From contig CANCRX010000017.1 of NCBI GenBank assembly GCA_947380655.1, positions 1 through 53,955 of the forward strand: DNA of 53,955 nucleotides, given 5' to 3'. The translations under genes were made by a program, and so were the position numbers. This document shows positions 18,353 to 27,502 of this stretch, piece by piece (within the stretch, counting starts at the first letter, position 1; each line of letters begins with the position of its first letter). The stretch is from Alcaligenaceae bacterium (lineage in GTDB: Bacteria > Pseudomonadota > Gammaproteobacteria > Burkholderiales > Burkholderiaceae_B). A model generated the notes under the pieces. That model was not told the DNA's origin. It saw nothing but the letters and a program-made list of their open reading frames with translations, and ran no database searches.

Positions 18353-19111
18353 TTACTTCATCCATTTATCAATGATGGCTTTTATTTTTTCCGGACCGAG
18401 TTCCGTCAGATATTTATCAAAATCATCACGTCTTTTAGAACCTTTGGCAAACGCAAACCCTAGTTTGTCAAAACCCGTGAACACATAACTGCTCTGAAAG
18501 GGAAGTTTCATTTTGTATTCGTAATTAGCCAGGACCGGCTCTTCGATGAAAGCTAAATCGAGATTTCCGTTTTGTAGGTCTGTCACCACCTCTGTATAAG
18601 AGGGGTAAAGTTTGACTTGACTCAGTGAGTAGTAGCCTTTAGGCTCAAGCTCATTTTTAATCAGATCGTTATAGGCCATGCCGCGTGGGTAACCGATCGA
18701 ATATTTTTTAAGTTCTGCGAGGTCTGTGATTTTTAGATTACGACTTTTCAAGCTGACCAGATGCCAGCCATTATCGTAATAAGGCTGTGAGAAATCCATC
18801 GCTTCTTTGCGCTGGGGTGTAATAGAAATGCCGGAGAACGCTACATCTGCCTGACCGCTGGAGACCGCGCCCAGCATACCCTGCCAATCATAGGGTGTAA
18901 TTTTCAACGTGCAACCACGCGAAGCGCAGTAGCCTTCAAAAATCTCAAGGTCGACGCCTTTGATCGTACCCTTGTCATCGAACAGCATGGGAGGCGAGGC
19001 AGGAGATACCGCGACTTTCAGAACGTTACTGGCTTCTTTATTGTCCGAACAACCGTTCAGCGCCAGCAATGTAATGCACAACAATCCAAATGCACGCAGT
19101 TTGTTTATCAC
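18353..19111 (-). CDS. Amino acid ABC transporter substrate-binding lipoprotein
   Basis: 252 residues from GTG 19111, which has GGAG eight bases upstream; a TTG at 19135 would add eight residues. The N-terminus is a lipoprotein signal (LLALNGCSD, lipobox Cys about residue 21). The rest is a SBP_bac_3 fold: LKVAVSPASPPMLFDDKGTIKGVDLEIFEGYC, GQADVAFSGISITPQRKEAMDFSQPYY and DLQNGNLDLAFIEEPVLANY. It gives the transporter its specificity; the family binds amino acids such as Gln, Arg or cystine but the ligand is not clear. First gene of the operon. Confidence 0.92.
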   Translation of the reverse strand: MINKLRAFGLLCITLLALNGCSDNKEASNVLKVAVSPASPPMLFDDKGTIKGVDLEIFEGYCASRGCTLKITPYDWQGMLGAVSSGQADVAFSGISITPQRKEAMDFSQPYYDNGWHLVSLKSRNLKITDLAELKKYSIGYPRGMAYNDLIKNELEPKGYYSLSQVKLYPSYTEVVTDLQNGNLDLAFIEEPVLANYEYKMKLPFQSSYVFTGFDKLGFAFAKGSKRRDDFDKYLTELGPEKIKAIIDKWMK

Positions 19112-19220
19112 TTCGTATTCTCCGTTCCTGGCCAATAGGGCACGAGTTTAAGCAATGAAACCACACTTAATTCATTGATTTCAAACCACAATAATACTTG
19201 TCTCAAGAAAAAATAGCTTC

Positions 19221-19250
19221 CCGAATATAAATACTATTAAGATTATTCGG
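19221..19250. other. Weak inverted repeat in the divergent gap 19112-19291
   Basis: Seven-base arms (19221-19227 and 19244-19250) around a 16-base AT-rich loop, followed on the plus strand by a T-rich run. It lies between the divergent binding-protein gene and the DUF4239-like gene, so it is more likely an operator or chance palindrome than a terminator. Confidence 0.3.
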
Positions 19251-19291
19251 TTTAATTTTTGAATACTTAGTCTTAGCAAGGAAAAATCAGC

Positions 19292-20062
19292 ATGATCAAC
19301 CTATGGCTCACCTCAAGCGACTGGATTATTTTCGGCACGCTGCTGTTCGTGTTTGGTGGACATGGTTACTTATTACACCGTCTGTGTTTCAGTGCAAAAA
19401 CCAGGGAATTTATATTGAGCTTCCATGGCGTGGTGGCGCCATTTTTTGTCATGGCTGCAACAATTTTTGCATTTACAACCGCCCTGTTAGGGGGCTCGGT
19501 CTGGCAAAGCTTTCATGACAACAGTCAGGCGATCAAAGCTGAAGGTGAGGACTTATTCATTTTCATCGAAATGAACCAGGCTATTCCAAAAATCAAACAA
19601 TACAACCTTGCCCAGCTCGCCAAAAACTATGCGAAATCTGCTGTCGAATCAGAATGGGAGCTCATCAAATCAAACAAAAAATCAGCTGAAACAGAAGCAG
19701 AATTTATAAAGCTACTCACGACGACAATCGACGCAGCCAGCCAGCCGGATATTCCTATCGTGGTTGGCAATGCGCTGATCAGATCGATAGACGCGGTTGC
19801 ACAAGCTCGGGCAACGCGCTTGAGCCTGCTCCATTCAAAAACAGAACGTGCAAGATGGCTGTGCGTATTCTTGCTGGCTCTGCTGACTCAATTAGCCGTG
19901 GCCGCGGTACATTTGGATAAACCAAGACCCAACGCGCTCGCACTCTGGATTACAACCATCACCATCGTTGTCTCGCTCGGCCTGATTGCGTTAGCGGATA
20001 GCCCACACTCGATTAAAGAATCGATCTCGATTGAACCACTCAAAGCAATCATCAAAAACTAA
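19292..20062 (+). CDS. Membrane protein of unknown function (DUF4239-like)
   Basis: 256 residues with membrane segments near residues 12-30, 45-70, 188-206 and 215-232, and a helical soluble region between (75-185). The second helix (GVVAPFFVMAATIFAFTTAL) and the general layout resemble the bestrophin-like DUF4239 family, but this is a weak match by eye. Ribosome site AAGGAAAAATC precedes the ATG. The stop codon overlaps by three bases the stop of the convergent lytic transglycosylase gene. Confidence 0.65.
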   Translation: MINLWLTSSDWIIFGTLLFVFGGHGYLLHRLCFSAKTREFILSFHGVVAPFFVMAATIFAFTTALLGGSVWQSFHDNSQAIKAEGEDLFIFIEMNQAIPKIKQYNLAQLAKNYAKSAVESEWELIKSNKKSAETEAEFIKLLTTTIDAASQPDIPIVVGNALIRSIDAVAQARATRLSLLHSKTERARWLCVFLLALLTQLAVAAVHLDKPRPNALALWITTITIVVSLGLIALADSPHSIKESISIEPLKAIIKN

Positions 20063-21348
20063 TTTTTTGGCTTGCTACTACGTAAAGCAGTCAGTACTTT
20101 AAGTCCAGCACGACCGTCAACAGGCAGGCCTGCAGAGGTTTGAAATTCGCTAATCGCACTACGCGTCTTTGCGCCAATCAAGCCGTCAGCCTCGCCAATG
20201 TCATAACCTCGCGCCAGCAGGAGTTGCTGTACCTCACGACGCTCAGCACGACTAATACCTGGATCATCTGTTGGCCAGGGTGTCTGAATCCCACCACCGC
20301 CCTTCATCCGGTCGGAAAGATGCGCAATGGAAAGCGCATAAGACTCTGCGGCGTTGTAGCTATAGATCGCATCAAAGTTACGGAATACAAGAAATGCGGG
20401 GCCCGCAGCCCCCGTCGGCATGATCAGGGCAGCCTGTGTGGTGTCGGCAAGACTATGTTCAGATGATTTTTTCGCTGGCTTGTTCTCAGTTGAGCGCATA
20501 GGTTTGATACCCAGACTATTCCATTTCGCCAATGACTGTTTATTTTTCCTGCCTGATGGTCCGGAATAATTCTCTGGTATACGTACCTCATAGCCCCAAG
20601 GCTCGCCTGTCACCCAGCCCGCTTTTTTAAGATAATTGGCAGTAGACCCCAGGGCATCCGGTACGGAATTCACAATATCGCGTCGCCCATCGCCATCAAA
20701 ATCAATCGCGAGTCGTTGATAAGTTGTTGGCATGAATTGCGTCTGTCCAAACGCACCGGCCCAGGAACCAATCAGATACTCTGGGGCAATATCTCCAGTT
20801 TGCAGGATACGGAGTGTCGCCATCAGCTCACCCTTAAAAAATGCTTCGCGTTTATTGGCGCAAACAAGCGTTGTGAGCGAACGAATCAGTTCCCGTTTGC
20901 CCTTGATCAAGCCAAAATTTGATTCAACGCCCCAGACTGCCACAATCGCATAACGATCGACACCGAATTCCTGCTCTGCCCGGGCCAGTTCTTGTGACCA
21001 TTTGGAGAGTTGTGCACGACCATCAGAAACACGCTCCTCATCAACCAGCCCCGAGATGTAGTCCCAGATCGGCGTTCTGAACTCAGGCTGATATTCATAG
21101 GATTTGAGGACCTCTGGATCCGGCTCCACGCCTTTCATCGCCTGATCAAAGGTCTGCGCGCTCACACCCTGAGTCAGCGCCGTTTTGCGCAAGCTCGCAA
21201 TACAGGAGTCAAAATTTTGTGCGTGGACTGAATGCCCTAAGGTCGACATCACAACCAAAATAATCACACAAGCACTCTGACGCGGGTATCGGCAGAAGGC
21301 ATTGCAGAAATTTCTCAACATTAATTTCTTATTTTTCAATTTCGTCAC
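20059..21348 (-). CDS. MltB-type lytic murein transglycosylase with peptidoglycan-binding domain
   Basis: 429 residues; the ATG at 21348 or the one nine codons on (MLRNFCNAFC, 21321) is the start. A signal peptide ends near SVHAQ. The SLT_2 catalytic domain has the catalytic Glu in VWGVESNFG, the GSWAGAFGQTQFMPTTYQ motif and DFDGDGRRDIVNS. The C-terminal peptidoglycan-binding_1 domain (about 365-425) includes LLLARGYDIGEADGLIGAKT. It cleaves glycan strands to 1,6-anhydromuramic ends. The absence of a lipobox suggests a soluble periplasmic form. Confidence 0.93.
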   Translation of the reverse strand: MTKLKNKKLMLRNFCNAFCRYPRQSACVIILVVMSTLGHSVHAQNFDSCIASLRKTALTQGVSAQTFDQAMKGVEPDPEVLKSYEYQPEFRTPIWDYISGLVDEERVSDGRAQLSKWSQELARAEQEFGVDRYAIVAVWGVESNFGLIKGKRELIRSLTTLVCANKREAFFKGELMATLRILQTGDIAPEYLIGSWAGAFGQTQFMPTTYQRLAIDFDGDGRRDIVNSVPDALGSTANYLKKAGWVTGEPWGYEVRIPENYSGPSGRKNKQSLAKWNSLGIKPMRSTENKPAKKSSEHSLADTTQAALIMPTGAAGPAFLVFRNFDAIYSYNAAESYALSIAHLSDRMKGGGGIQTPWPTDDPGISRAERREVQQLLLARGYDIGEADGLIGAKTRSAISEFQTSAGLPVDGRAGLKVLTALRSSKPKN

Positions 21349-21461
21349 GCTAGTGTTTGCCCTGATTTTTCATATGATTATTATTCATGAATGAGCGCTA
21401 AACTCGCAAGCAACCGGGATGAAACAAAATAATCAAACTGTCCGGATCGCGAGGAGACAAC

Positions 21462-22463
21462 ATGAATAAAAGTAATATTTTTTTGACTCGATCTTTCCTG
21501 AAAAAAATGGCCATCGCTGCCATCACGACTTGTAGCGCTTTAGCTGCGTTCACAGCGTACGCACAAGACTACCCTAATAAACAGATCAAGTTCATTGTGC
21601 CATTTTCTGCAGGCACGACCACCGATGTGATTGGCAGACTATATGCTCAAAAACTAGGTGAAGTCCTGGGACAAACAGTCGTCGTGGACAATAAAGCCGG
21701 GGCCGGTGGCAATATCGCCGCGGAATATGTTGCTCGTGCCGCGCCAGACGGCTATACCCTGACTTTTTCCACGAGCGCAACCCATGCAACGAATCCAGCG
21801 CTGTACTCTCAGATTTCATTTGATCCGATCAAGGACTTCACCCATATCGCACTGATGGTGTCAGCGCCCAATATGTTGGTTGTGAATCAAAAAATTCCTG
21901 TCAATAATATGGCAGAGCTGATTGCATATGCAAAAGCCAACCCCGGAAAATTGACCTATATCTCAGCTGGCTCCGGCACCTCCCCGCACATGGCGGGAGA
22001 GTTGCTCAAGACCATGACGGGCATTGATATCCAGCATGTGCCCTATAAAAATATCACGCAGGGTTTGACGGACTTATTTGCCGGTGAAGTCTCCATGACC
22101 TTCTACCACGTCCCGGTGATTTACCCTCACGTCAAATCCGGTCAGCTCAAAGCACTGGGCGTGGCGACCGCTGAGCGTAGTCCGATCGCCCCAGAGGTCC
22201 CACCCATTGGCGACACGGTCATCGGTTACGAATTGCGCCCATGGTGGGGACTGTCAGGACCAGCGGGTATGCCCAAAGAGGTCGTCGATAAACTCTATCA
22301 AGCCACGACAAAAGTGTTGAGTGATCCTGTAGTCCAAAAAAGATTTATTGAACTTGGGATGATCATCACGCCCATGACAAATAAAGAATTTAACGATTTC
22401 ACGGTGACCGAACTCACTAAATGGAGCAAGATCGTTCGCGACTCTGGCGCCAAAGCCAATTAA
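21462..22463 (+). CDS. Bug/TctC family periplasmic tripartite tricarboxylate receptor
   Basis: 333 residues with a signal peptide (cleavage near AYAQD). The Bug family marks are all present: YPNKQIKFIVPFSAGTTTDV, VDNKAGAGGNIAAEYVARAAPDGYTL, HVPYKNITQGLTDLFAGEVSMTF, and IAPEVPPIGDT. These proteins bind carboxylates or other small anions by the Venus-flytrap mechanism. There is no TctA/TctB nearby. Ribosome site GAGGAGACAAC. It starts a two-gene unit with the MetE-like enzyme 22 bases downstream, hinting that its ligand is the substrate of that enzyme. Confidence 0.94.
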   Translation: MNKSNIFLTRSFLKKMAIAAITTCSALAAFTAYAQDYPNKQIKFIVPFSAGTTTDVIGRLYAQKLGEVLGQTVVVDNKAGAGGNIAAEYVARAAPDGYTLTFSTSATHATNPALYSQISFDPIKDFTHIALMVSAPNMLVVNQKIPVNNMAELIAYAKANPGKLTYISAGSGTSPHMAGELLKTMTGIDIQHVPYKNITQGLTDLFAGEVSMTFYHVPVIYPHVKSGQLKALGVATAERSPIAPEVPPIGDTVIGYELRPWWGLSGPAGMPKEVVDKLYQATTKVLSDPVVQKRFIELGMIITPMTNKEFNDFTVTELTKWSKIVRDSGAKAN

Positions 22464-22485
22464 GCACCACCTTTACTTTCAGAAT

Positions 22486-23532
22486 ATGACGATCAATCAA
22501 ACCAACACGCACTTGCTCCCCACGACTGTTGTAGGGAGCTATCCCCAACCTGACTGGCTAGTGGATCGAGAGATGCTTTCAAAGGGCGTACCACGCACCC
22601 GCTTGCATGCACTCTGGAGAGTCTCGGAGGAGTATCTCGAGCAGGCGCAAAATGACGCAACGATTCTTGCGATTCGTGACATGGAGCGTGCGGGGATAGA
22701 CATCATTACAGACGGGGAGGTACGCAGGGAAAGCTATTCCAACCGATTTGCAAACTCTCTGGAGGGTATCGATGACAAACAGCCCGCAATGGTCGTCTCC
22801 AAAGCCGGGATTGAAACCCCAATCCCCCGCGTAGTTGGCAAAATCATGCGTACGCACGCTGTCGAAGTAAAGGATCTGCTGTTTCTCAAAGCCAATACTG
22901 ATCGTCAATGCAAAATCACCTTGCCAGGTCCTTTCACGCTTGGCAAGCAGGCAAAAGATGAGTATTACCATGATGACGAGGCAATGGTCATGGACTTTGC
23001 CGCAGCCGTGAACGCTGAAGCGCTCGCCTTACAAGCGGCAGGTGCAGACATTATCCAGTTCGATGAGCCTTGGCTCAGGCAAGACCCAGCTGCGGCGAAT
23101 CGTTATGCAGTCAAAGCCATCAATCGCGCCTTACAAGGCCTGACCATCCCAACGGTTGTGCACCTCTGCTTTGGTTATGCTGCGGTGGTCAAAGGTCAAA
23201 AACCAACAGGCTATTCATTTTTGCCAGGCTTAAGCGATTCGATTGCACAACAAATTTCGATTGAAGCAGCCCAGCCAAAACTCGATCTCGGTGTGCTGAC
23301 TGATCTGGCAGGCAAAAAAATCATGCTCGGCGTACTGGATTTAGGCACCAACAATATCGAGAGTGCTGAACAAGTTGCCGAGCGTATTCGCGCAGGACTG
23401 AAGTTTGTTCGCGCCGAGAACCTGATCCCCGCTCCAGATTGCGGCATGAAATATATGCCACGCGAGGTCGCATTCGGTAAATTACAAGCCTTGGCGCGTG
23501 GTGCAAAAATTGTGCGAGATGAATTAAGTTAA
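22486..23532 (+). CDS. MetE-like cobalamin-independent methyltransferase family protein
   Basis: 348 residues, the length of a lone MetE C-terminal domain (UROD/MetE-like fold), so it lacks the folate-binding N-terminal half of full MetE. It begins LLPTTVVGSYPQPDWL and has the zinc ligands of the family: His-X-Cys in VVHLCFGY and Cys in PAPDCGMKYMP. The core ADIIQFDEPWL is also conserved. Members act in methyl transfer or in breakdown of unusual sulfur or phenolic compounds, not only in methionine synthesis. The start has no clear ribosome site; translation coupling with the Bug gene is probable. Confidence 0.9.
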   Translation: MTINQTNTHLLPTTVVGSYPQPDWLVDREMLSKGVPRTRLHALWRVSEEYLEQAQNDATILAIRDMERAGIDIITDGEVRRESYSNRFANSLEGIDDKQPAMVVSKAGIETPIPRVVGKIMRTHAVEVKDLLFLKANTDRQCKITLPGPFTLGKQAKDEYYHDDEAMVMDFAAAVNAEALALQAAGADIIQFDEPWLRQDPAAANRYAVKAINRALQGLTIPTVVHLCFGYAAVVKGQKPTGYSFLPGLSDSIAQQISIEAAQPKLDLGVLTDLAGKKIMLGVLDLGTNNIESAEQVAERIRAGLKFVRAENLIPAPDCGMKYMPREVAFGKLQALARGAKIVRDELS

Positions 23533-23588
23533 CGCTTCTGCCTGAGCGCTTCTGCCTGAGCGCTACTGCCTGAGCGCTACTGCCTGAG
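23533..23588. repeat. Four tandem copies of a 14-bp repeat
   Basis: Four head-to-tail 14-bp units (23533-23546, 23547-23560, 23561-23574, 23575-23588). The first two units are identical to each other, the last two are identical to each other, and the two kinds differ at one base (t to a). The array begins right after the stop of the MetE-like gene; its last unit holds the final codons and stop of the convergent permease gene, so it looks like a repeated duplication of that gene end. Confidence 0.95.
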
Positions 23589-24389
23589 TCTTCGGGAGAG
23601 TCCAACGACTCTCTCCATCACGATCATCATGATCAGCGTGAAAATAATAATCACACCTGACAAGGCAGCGATCGTCACATCCAGCCTTCCCTCCAGATCT
23701 TGCCACATGCGGATTGGCAGCATGTCAGTCCTGGCATCTCTTAGAAATAATGAGACGGGAACGTTATCGAAGGAAGACATAAAAGCAATAAAAGCACCCG
23801 CGATAACTCCTGGCCGTATTAAGGGCAACGTCACATGACGGAAACTGTATAGTCTCGAGGCACCTAAACTCGCAGAGCTCTCCAGCAATGCCGGTTCCAT
23901 TTGCGCCAGGGCCGCTGATGTCGTCCGGATGACATAGGGCACACACACTGCAGTGTGACCAATAATCAACGTTGTAATCGATACCGACCAGCCTACCGCG
24001 CTAAAGGTCATCAGTGCAGCAAAACCAAACGCGAGCGCTGGCAATACCAGTGGCGACATAAACAGCGAATCCAGGGCTCGCGCCAGTGGTCGACGGGATC
24101 CCACAATCGCCAGAGAGGCCGAAACACCTAACACGACTGATAGCAGTGTCGTAGCTAATCCCACCTTGATACTGTTGATCGCTGCGTAATGGAGTTGAGT
24201 AGCGTCCCACAATTCAACATACCATCGCGTTGAATAGGCTTTGGGTGGAAACTTCAGTGAATAGCTATCGGTAAAGGAAACAATAAACACCACAGCTGTC
24301 GGTGCGATCAGCAACAGGATCGTCACCAACGCAAGCAATCCAAGTGTGGCTCTGAAAAAAATTGTGGAAATATCTTTGCGATGTGCCAT
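23577..24389 (-). CDS. Spermidine/putrescine-type ABC transporter permease (PotC-like)
   Basis: 270 residues with six membrane helices and the binding-protein-dependent transport loop (ALLESSASLGASRLYSFRHVTLPLIRPG, about residues 169-196). It matches the PotC/YdcV branch. Its stop codon is in the last unit of a 14-bp tandem array; loss or gain of units there could change the C-terminus. Last gene of a four-gene operon (ATPase, binding protein, PotB-like, PotC-like). Confidence 0.93.
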   Translation of the reverse strand: MAHRKDISTIFFRATLGLLALVTILLLIAPTAVVFIVSFTDSYSLKFPPKAYSTRWYVELWDATQLHYAAINSIKVGLATTLLSVVLGVSASLAIVGSRRPLARALDSLFMSPLVLPALAFGFAALMTFSAVGWSVSITTLIIGHTAVCVPYVIRTTSAALAQMEPALLESSASLGASRLYSFRHVTLPLIRPGVIAGAFIAFMSSFDNVPVSLFLRDARTDMLPIRMWQDLEGRLDVTIAALSGVIIIFTLIMMIVMERVVGLSRRLRQ

Positions 24390-24407
24390 GTTGCTAATCT
24401 CTATGCA

Positions 24408-25268
24408 TTAAACCGCGTAGCCGCGAGACAAACGGCCGAGCAAATTAAAGACACTCACGCACAACACGACGGTAGCCAGGAACGTCAGCGATATCGCCGC
24501 AGCAAACGGAAAATTCGATAATGCAGACACTTGCTGGTACAAATACATCGGCATGAATAGCATCTGCCCACCTCCAATCAGGGACTGGGAGATAAAGGCA
24601 GTAATCGCGGCAGAAAAGGTCAACAGGCACCCTGCAATAATGCCAGGCAACGATAGTGGGATCGTGACTTTTTTAAAGGTTTGCCATTCACTCGCGCCGA
24701 GTGAAGCGGAGGCGTCCGATAAATTGAGATCGATACGTTGCAAAGCTGTAATCAGCGGCAACACCATGAGTGGCAACTGCACGTTGGCCAAGGCGATGAC
24801 GAGTCCCGTACGTGTGTACAGCAGCTTGAGCGGCGCCTCGATCCACCCCAGATCGATCAGCATATTATTGACGATCCCTTGCTTACCCAAAATCACAATC
24901 CAGGCAAACGTTCTCACAACAACACTTGTGAGCAAAGGCAGCATCACGATAAAAATAATAAAGGGTTGGATTTTCGCAGGAAGCCTGACAAACACCCATG
25001 CCAGGCCAAATCCTAGAATCAAACTCAATACAGTCACTTGTACGCCAAGCCAGAGCGTATCGCCCAAAACCATGAACCCGAAGGCATCAAACATTTTGGA
25101 CCAATTCGCACCCGAACCCCACTGCGTCATGGCCGCATCACTGTAAAAACTCACCACCCCGAGCATCAGCAACGGGGCGATAAAAAATAACAGCATAGCT
25201 AGCGCGAGCGGTGAGGCTAACCACAACGGGTAAGCCGTGACGGACAAGCGATCTTTCACAACAGACAT
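24408..25268 (-). CDS. Spermidine/putrescine-type ABC transporter permease (PotB-like)
   Basis: 286 residues, six membrane helices, loop LSDASASLGASEWQTFKKVTIPLSLPG (about residues 183-209). It matches the PotB branch. The start ATG overlaps the stop of the binding protein by one base (TGATG), so translation is coupled. The PotC-like gene follows after 18 bases. Confidence 0.94.
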   Translation of the reverse strand: MSVVKDRLSVTAYPLWLASPLALAMLLFFIAPLLMLGVVSFYSDAAMTQWGSGANWSKMFDAFGFMVLGDTLWLGVQVTVLSLILGFGLAWVFVRLPAKIQPFIIFIVMLPLLTSVVVRTFAWIVILGKQGIVNNMLIDLGWIEAPLKLLYTRTGLVIALANVQLPLMVLPLITALQRIDLNLSDASASLGASEWQTFKKVTIPLSLPGIIAGCLLTFSAAITAFISQSLIGGGQMLFMPMYLYQQVSALSNFPFAAAISLTFLATVVLCVSVFNLLGRLSRGYAV

Positions 25269-26311
25269 CAGAGTTTGATTTCCCGATTAAAACGCTCGAT
25301 CCACTGTGCGCGTTGCTCGTTGATTTTTTTCCAATCCTGGAAAACGAAACGTTTTTTCATTTCTTCCTGGTCTTTTGCTAATACTTTGGAAATTTCTCCC
25401 TCCATCTTTACCTTGGAGTTTGTCGGCACAACCAGATAGGGACTCTGCATCAATTTCGTCTGTACTTCAGGCGTCATCGCGGCTTCAATCAAGGCAACAG
25501 CCAATTCCTTGTTCTTTGTATTTTTAACAATATGGATTGTGGTCTTAAAGGCAATGGCACCTTCTTTAGGGATCACAAACTCGACAGGCACGCCACGTGC
25601 CTTCAGGATCTGAATCGCGTTGAAATTACCGGGACTGATATCGACTTGACCTTGCTGGAACAACGTCGCTAATGCACCAGGATTCGCGGCGACAGCAGCC
25701 AGGTTAGGTTTCAAATCATTGAGTGCTTTAAAGCCTGGCTCAATATTCGACTCGGAGCCGCCATTCATCTTGGCAATCTCAACAAGAAATCCGGTACCCA
25801 GCGTGGAGTTTAGGTTTGTAATACCCGCGCGGCCTTTGTACTCAGGACTCCACAGATCTTTCCACGAAGTAGGTGGTGTTTTGATTTTCTCAGGGTTGTA
25901 CGTCAAGCCAACCACTTGAAAGAAAATCGCCGGACCTGTTTCTTCCTGTGCCTCAGTGATCAAATCTTTATAATTTTTACTCGTCGCGACAGGATAGTTT
26001 TCAACCAGGCCCTGATCAATTGCAGTCAAGGCTGGACCTGGATCATGCAGCATGACGTCAATCGGAGGATTGTTTCTGGCCGCAGTGACCTTTGCGATCT
26101 GATCAACGGAAAGCATTGGATCAAGAATAATTTCTGCATTATTGGTCGACTTTCTGAATGCAGGTACTAGCACCGCCTTATGTGCTTCTTCCCAGCTACC
26201 CGTAAAGGTCGCAAACACTAAACGTTGCGCCTGAGCATGACTCATGCCAGGGAACAATTGCATTGCACCGAGTGTGAGGCTTGCTTGTAGCAGTTGACGA
26301 CGAGAGGTCAT
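25268..26311 (-). CDS. PotD-like periplasmic substrate-binding protein
   Basis: 347 residues. The N-terminus TSRRQLLQASLTLG looks like a twin-arginine signal, cleaved near SHAQA. The mature part is an SBP_bac_8/PotD-type fold: LVFATFTGSWEEAHKAVLVPAFRKST, DVMLHDPGPALTAIDQGLVENYP, and FFQVVGLTYNPEKIKTPPTSWKDLWSPEYKGR. Ligand probably a small cationic or amide compound; the amidase gene next door may use it (inference). AAGGAG ribosome site. Confidence 0.92.
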   Translation of the reverse strand: MTSRRQLLQASLTLGAMQLFPGMSHAQAQRLVFATFTGSWEEAHKAVLVPAFRKSTNNAEIILDPMLSVDQIAKVTAARNNPPIDVMLHDPGPALTAIDQGLVENYPVATSKNYKDLITEAQEETGPAIFFQVVGLTYNPEKIKTPPTSWKDLWSPEYKGRAGITNLNSTLGTGFLVEIAKMNGGSESNIEPGFKALNDLKPNLAAVAANPGALATLFQQGQVDISPGNFNAIQILKARGVPVEFVIPKEGAIAFKTTIHIVKNTKNKELAVALIEAAMTPEVQTKLMQSPYLVVPTNSKVKMEGEISKVLAKDQEEMKKRFVFQDWKKINEQRAQWIERFNREIKL

Positions 26312-26338
26312 GACAAAGCTCCTTGTGAATTGAATGAA

Positions 26339-27502
26339 CTAGACGGTTGAAACTGGAAATACATTACAAGTGCAACCAGCACGCAGCTGGACAAAAACTT
26401 TTGTTCCCGTTGGCAACATGGACTGCCCACTACCCCTGGAATAGGAAACCTTGACGGACGCGCCATTATTGAGCCGCACATCTTGCAGAACATTCGGCCC
26501 TTGCGGAAGCGTCAGCATCAGCACACCTTCAAGTCCTTGAGTGGGGCTGCCGGACGAGGCTTCGACCAGTTCCAGTTGCTCGGGTCGGATACATACATGC
26601 ACCTCATCGCCGCTATGTAGTGCTTTCTTTGGAAATCTCGCAGGTAATGCAGCGCCGGCAACGAGTACGACACCCTGATGTGGATCTGACTGAACAGACA
26701 CTGTGCCCGTTAAACAATTTGCATTGCCAACAAATTGATTCACAAATAACGTGCGGGGGTTATCGTAGATTTCGTTGGGGGTATCAAACTGCTCCACGCG
26801 CCCCTGATTAATCACCGCCACACGATCAGCCATGGACTGAGCTTCTTCTTGATCATGTGTCACCATCAGACACGTGATCCCTGCTAAGCGCTGAATCCGT
26901 TTGACTTCAATCTGCATGTCCAGCCGTAAACTTTTATCCAGTGCGGCAAACGGCTCATCGAGTAAAAGTATGCGGGGATTGACGGCCAGTGCACGGGCTA
27001 AAGCCACCCGCTGTTGCTGACCACCAGACATTTCTCTGGGCAGCCTTTGCGCGAGGTGAGCCATTTGCACCATTTCCAGCATTTCCGTAGCGCGGTCGAG
27101 CTGTTCTTTTTTCGGTGCGCCACGACAGGCCAAGCCATAAGAGACGTTTTCTATCGCCGTCATGTGCGGAAATAAGGCGTAATTTTGAAATACCACCCCG
27201 ACTTCCCTTTGGTTAGGTGGCAATGAATCAATCACATTTCCACCTACCGCTACGCGACCTTCCGTTTGTTGGACAAATCCAGCGATGATTCTGAGCAGTG
27301 TTGTCTTTCCACAGCCGCTCGGCCCGAGCAGCGCAACCAGTTCCCCAGCATTTATTTCAAGGGTAATACCGTCTACTGCAGCTTGAGGCGTCCCAGCATA
27401 ACGCTGAACAATCGCATCGAGCGTCAGACCAAAAGCCGATGGCTTCAACTTTTGAGCGTGCTCAAGTTCAGAAGGCATTGTTGTCTCTAAATCGGAAGTC
27501 AT
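26339..27502 (-). CDS. Spermidine/putrescine-type ABC transporter ATP-binding protein (PotA-like)
   Basis: 387 residues, longer than a bare ATPase because of a C-terminal TOBE domain (about 290-380: EVHVCIRPEQLELVE, GVLMLTLPQGPNVLQDVRLNNG). Walker A GPSGCGKTT, Q-loop VVFQNYALFPHMT, signature MSGGQQQR, Walker B ILLLDEPFAALD, and switch MVTHDQEEA are intact. First gene of the operon; it reads away from the amidase gene, with a 160-base gap that must hold both promoters. Confidence 0.95.
   Translation of the reverse strand: MTSDLETTMPSELEHAQKLKPSAFGLTLDAIVQRYAGTPQAAVDGITLEINAGELVALLGPSGCGKTTLLRIIAGFVQQTEGRVAVGGNVIDSLPPNQREVGVVFQNYALFPHMTAIENVSYGLACRGAPKKEQLDRATEMLEMVQMAHLAQRLPREMSGGQQQRVALARALAVNPRILLLDEPFAALDKSLRLDMQIEVKRIQRLAGITCLMVTHDQEEAQSMADRVAVINQGRVEQFDTPNEIYDNPRTLFVNQFVGNANCLTGTVSVQSDPHQGVVLVAGAALPARFPKKALHSGDEVHVCIRPEQLELVEASSGSPTQGLEGVLMLTLPQGPNVLQDVRLNNGASVKVSYSRGSGQSMLPTGTKVFVQLRAGCTCNVFPVSTV

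Noticed and set aside
23533..23588. CRISPR-like array
   Set aside because: Units are 14 bp and directly contiguous without spacers, so they are tandem repeats only; there are no cas genes.
24553..25146. Long plus-strand open frame (197 codons) opposite the PotB-like permease
   Set aside because: It is the antisense shadow of a clear permease gene, has an atypical composition and no ribosome site or family marks.
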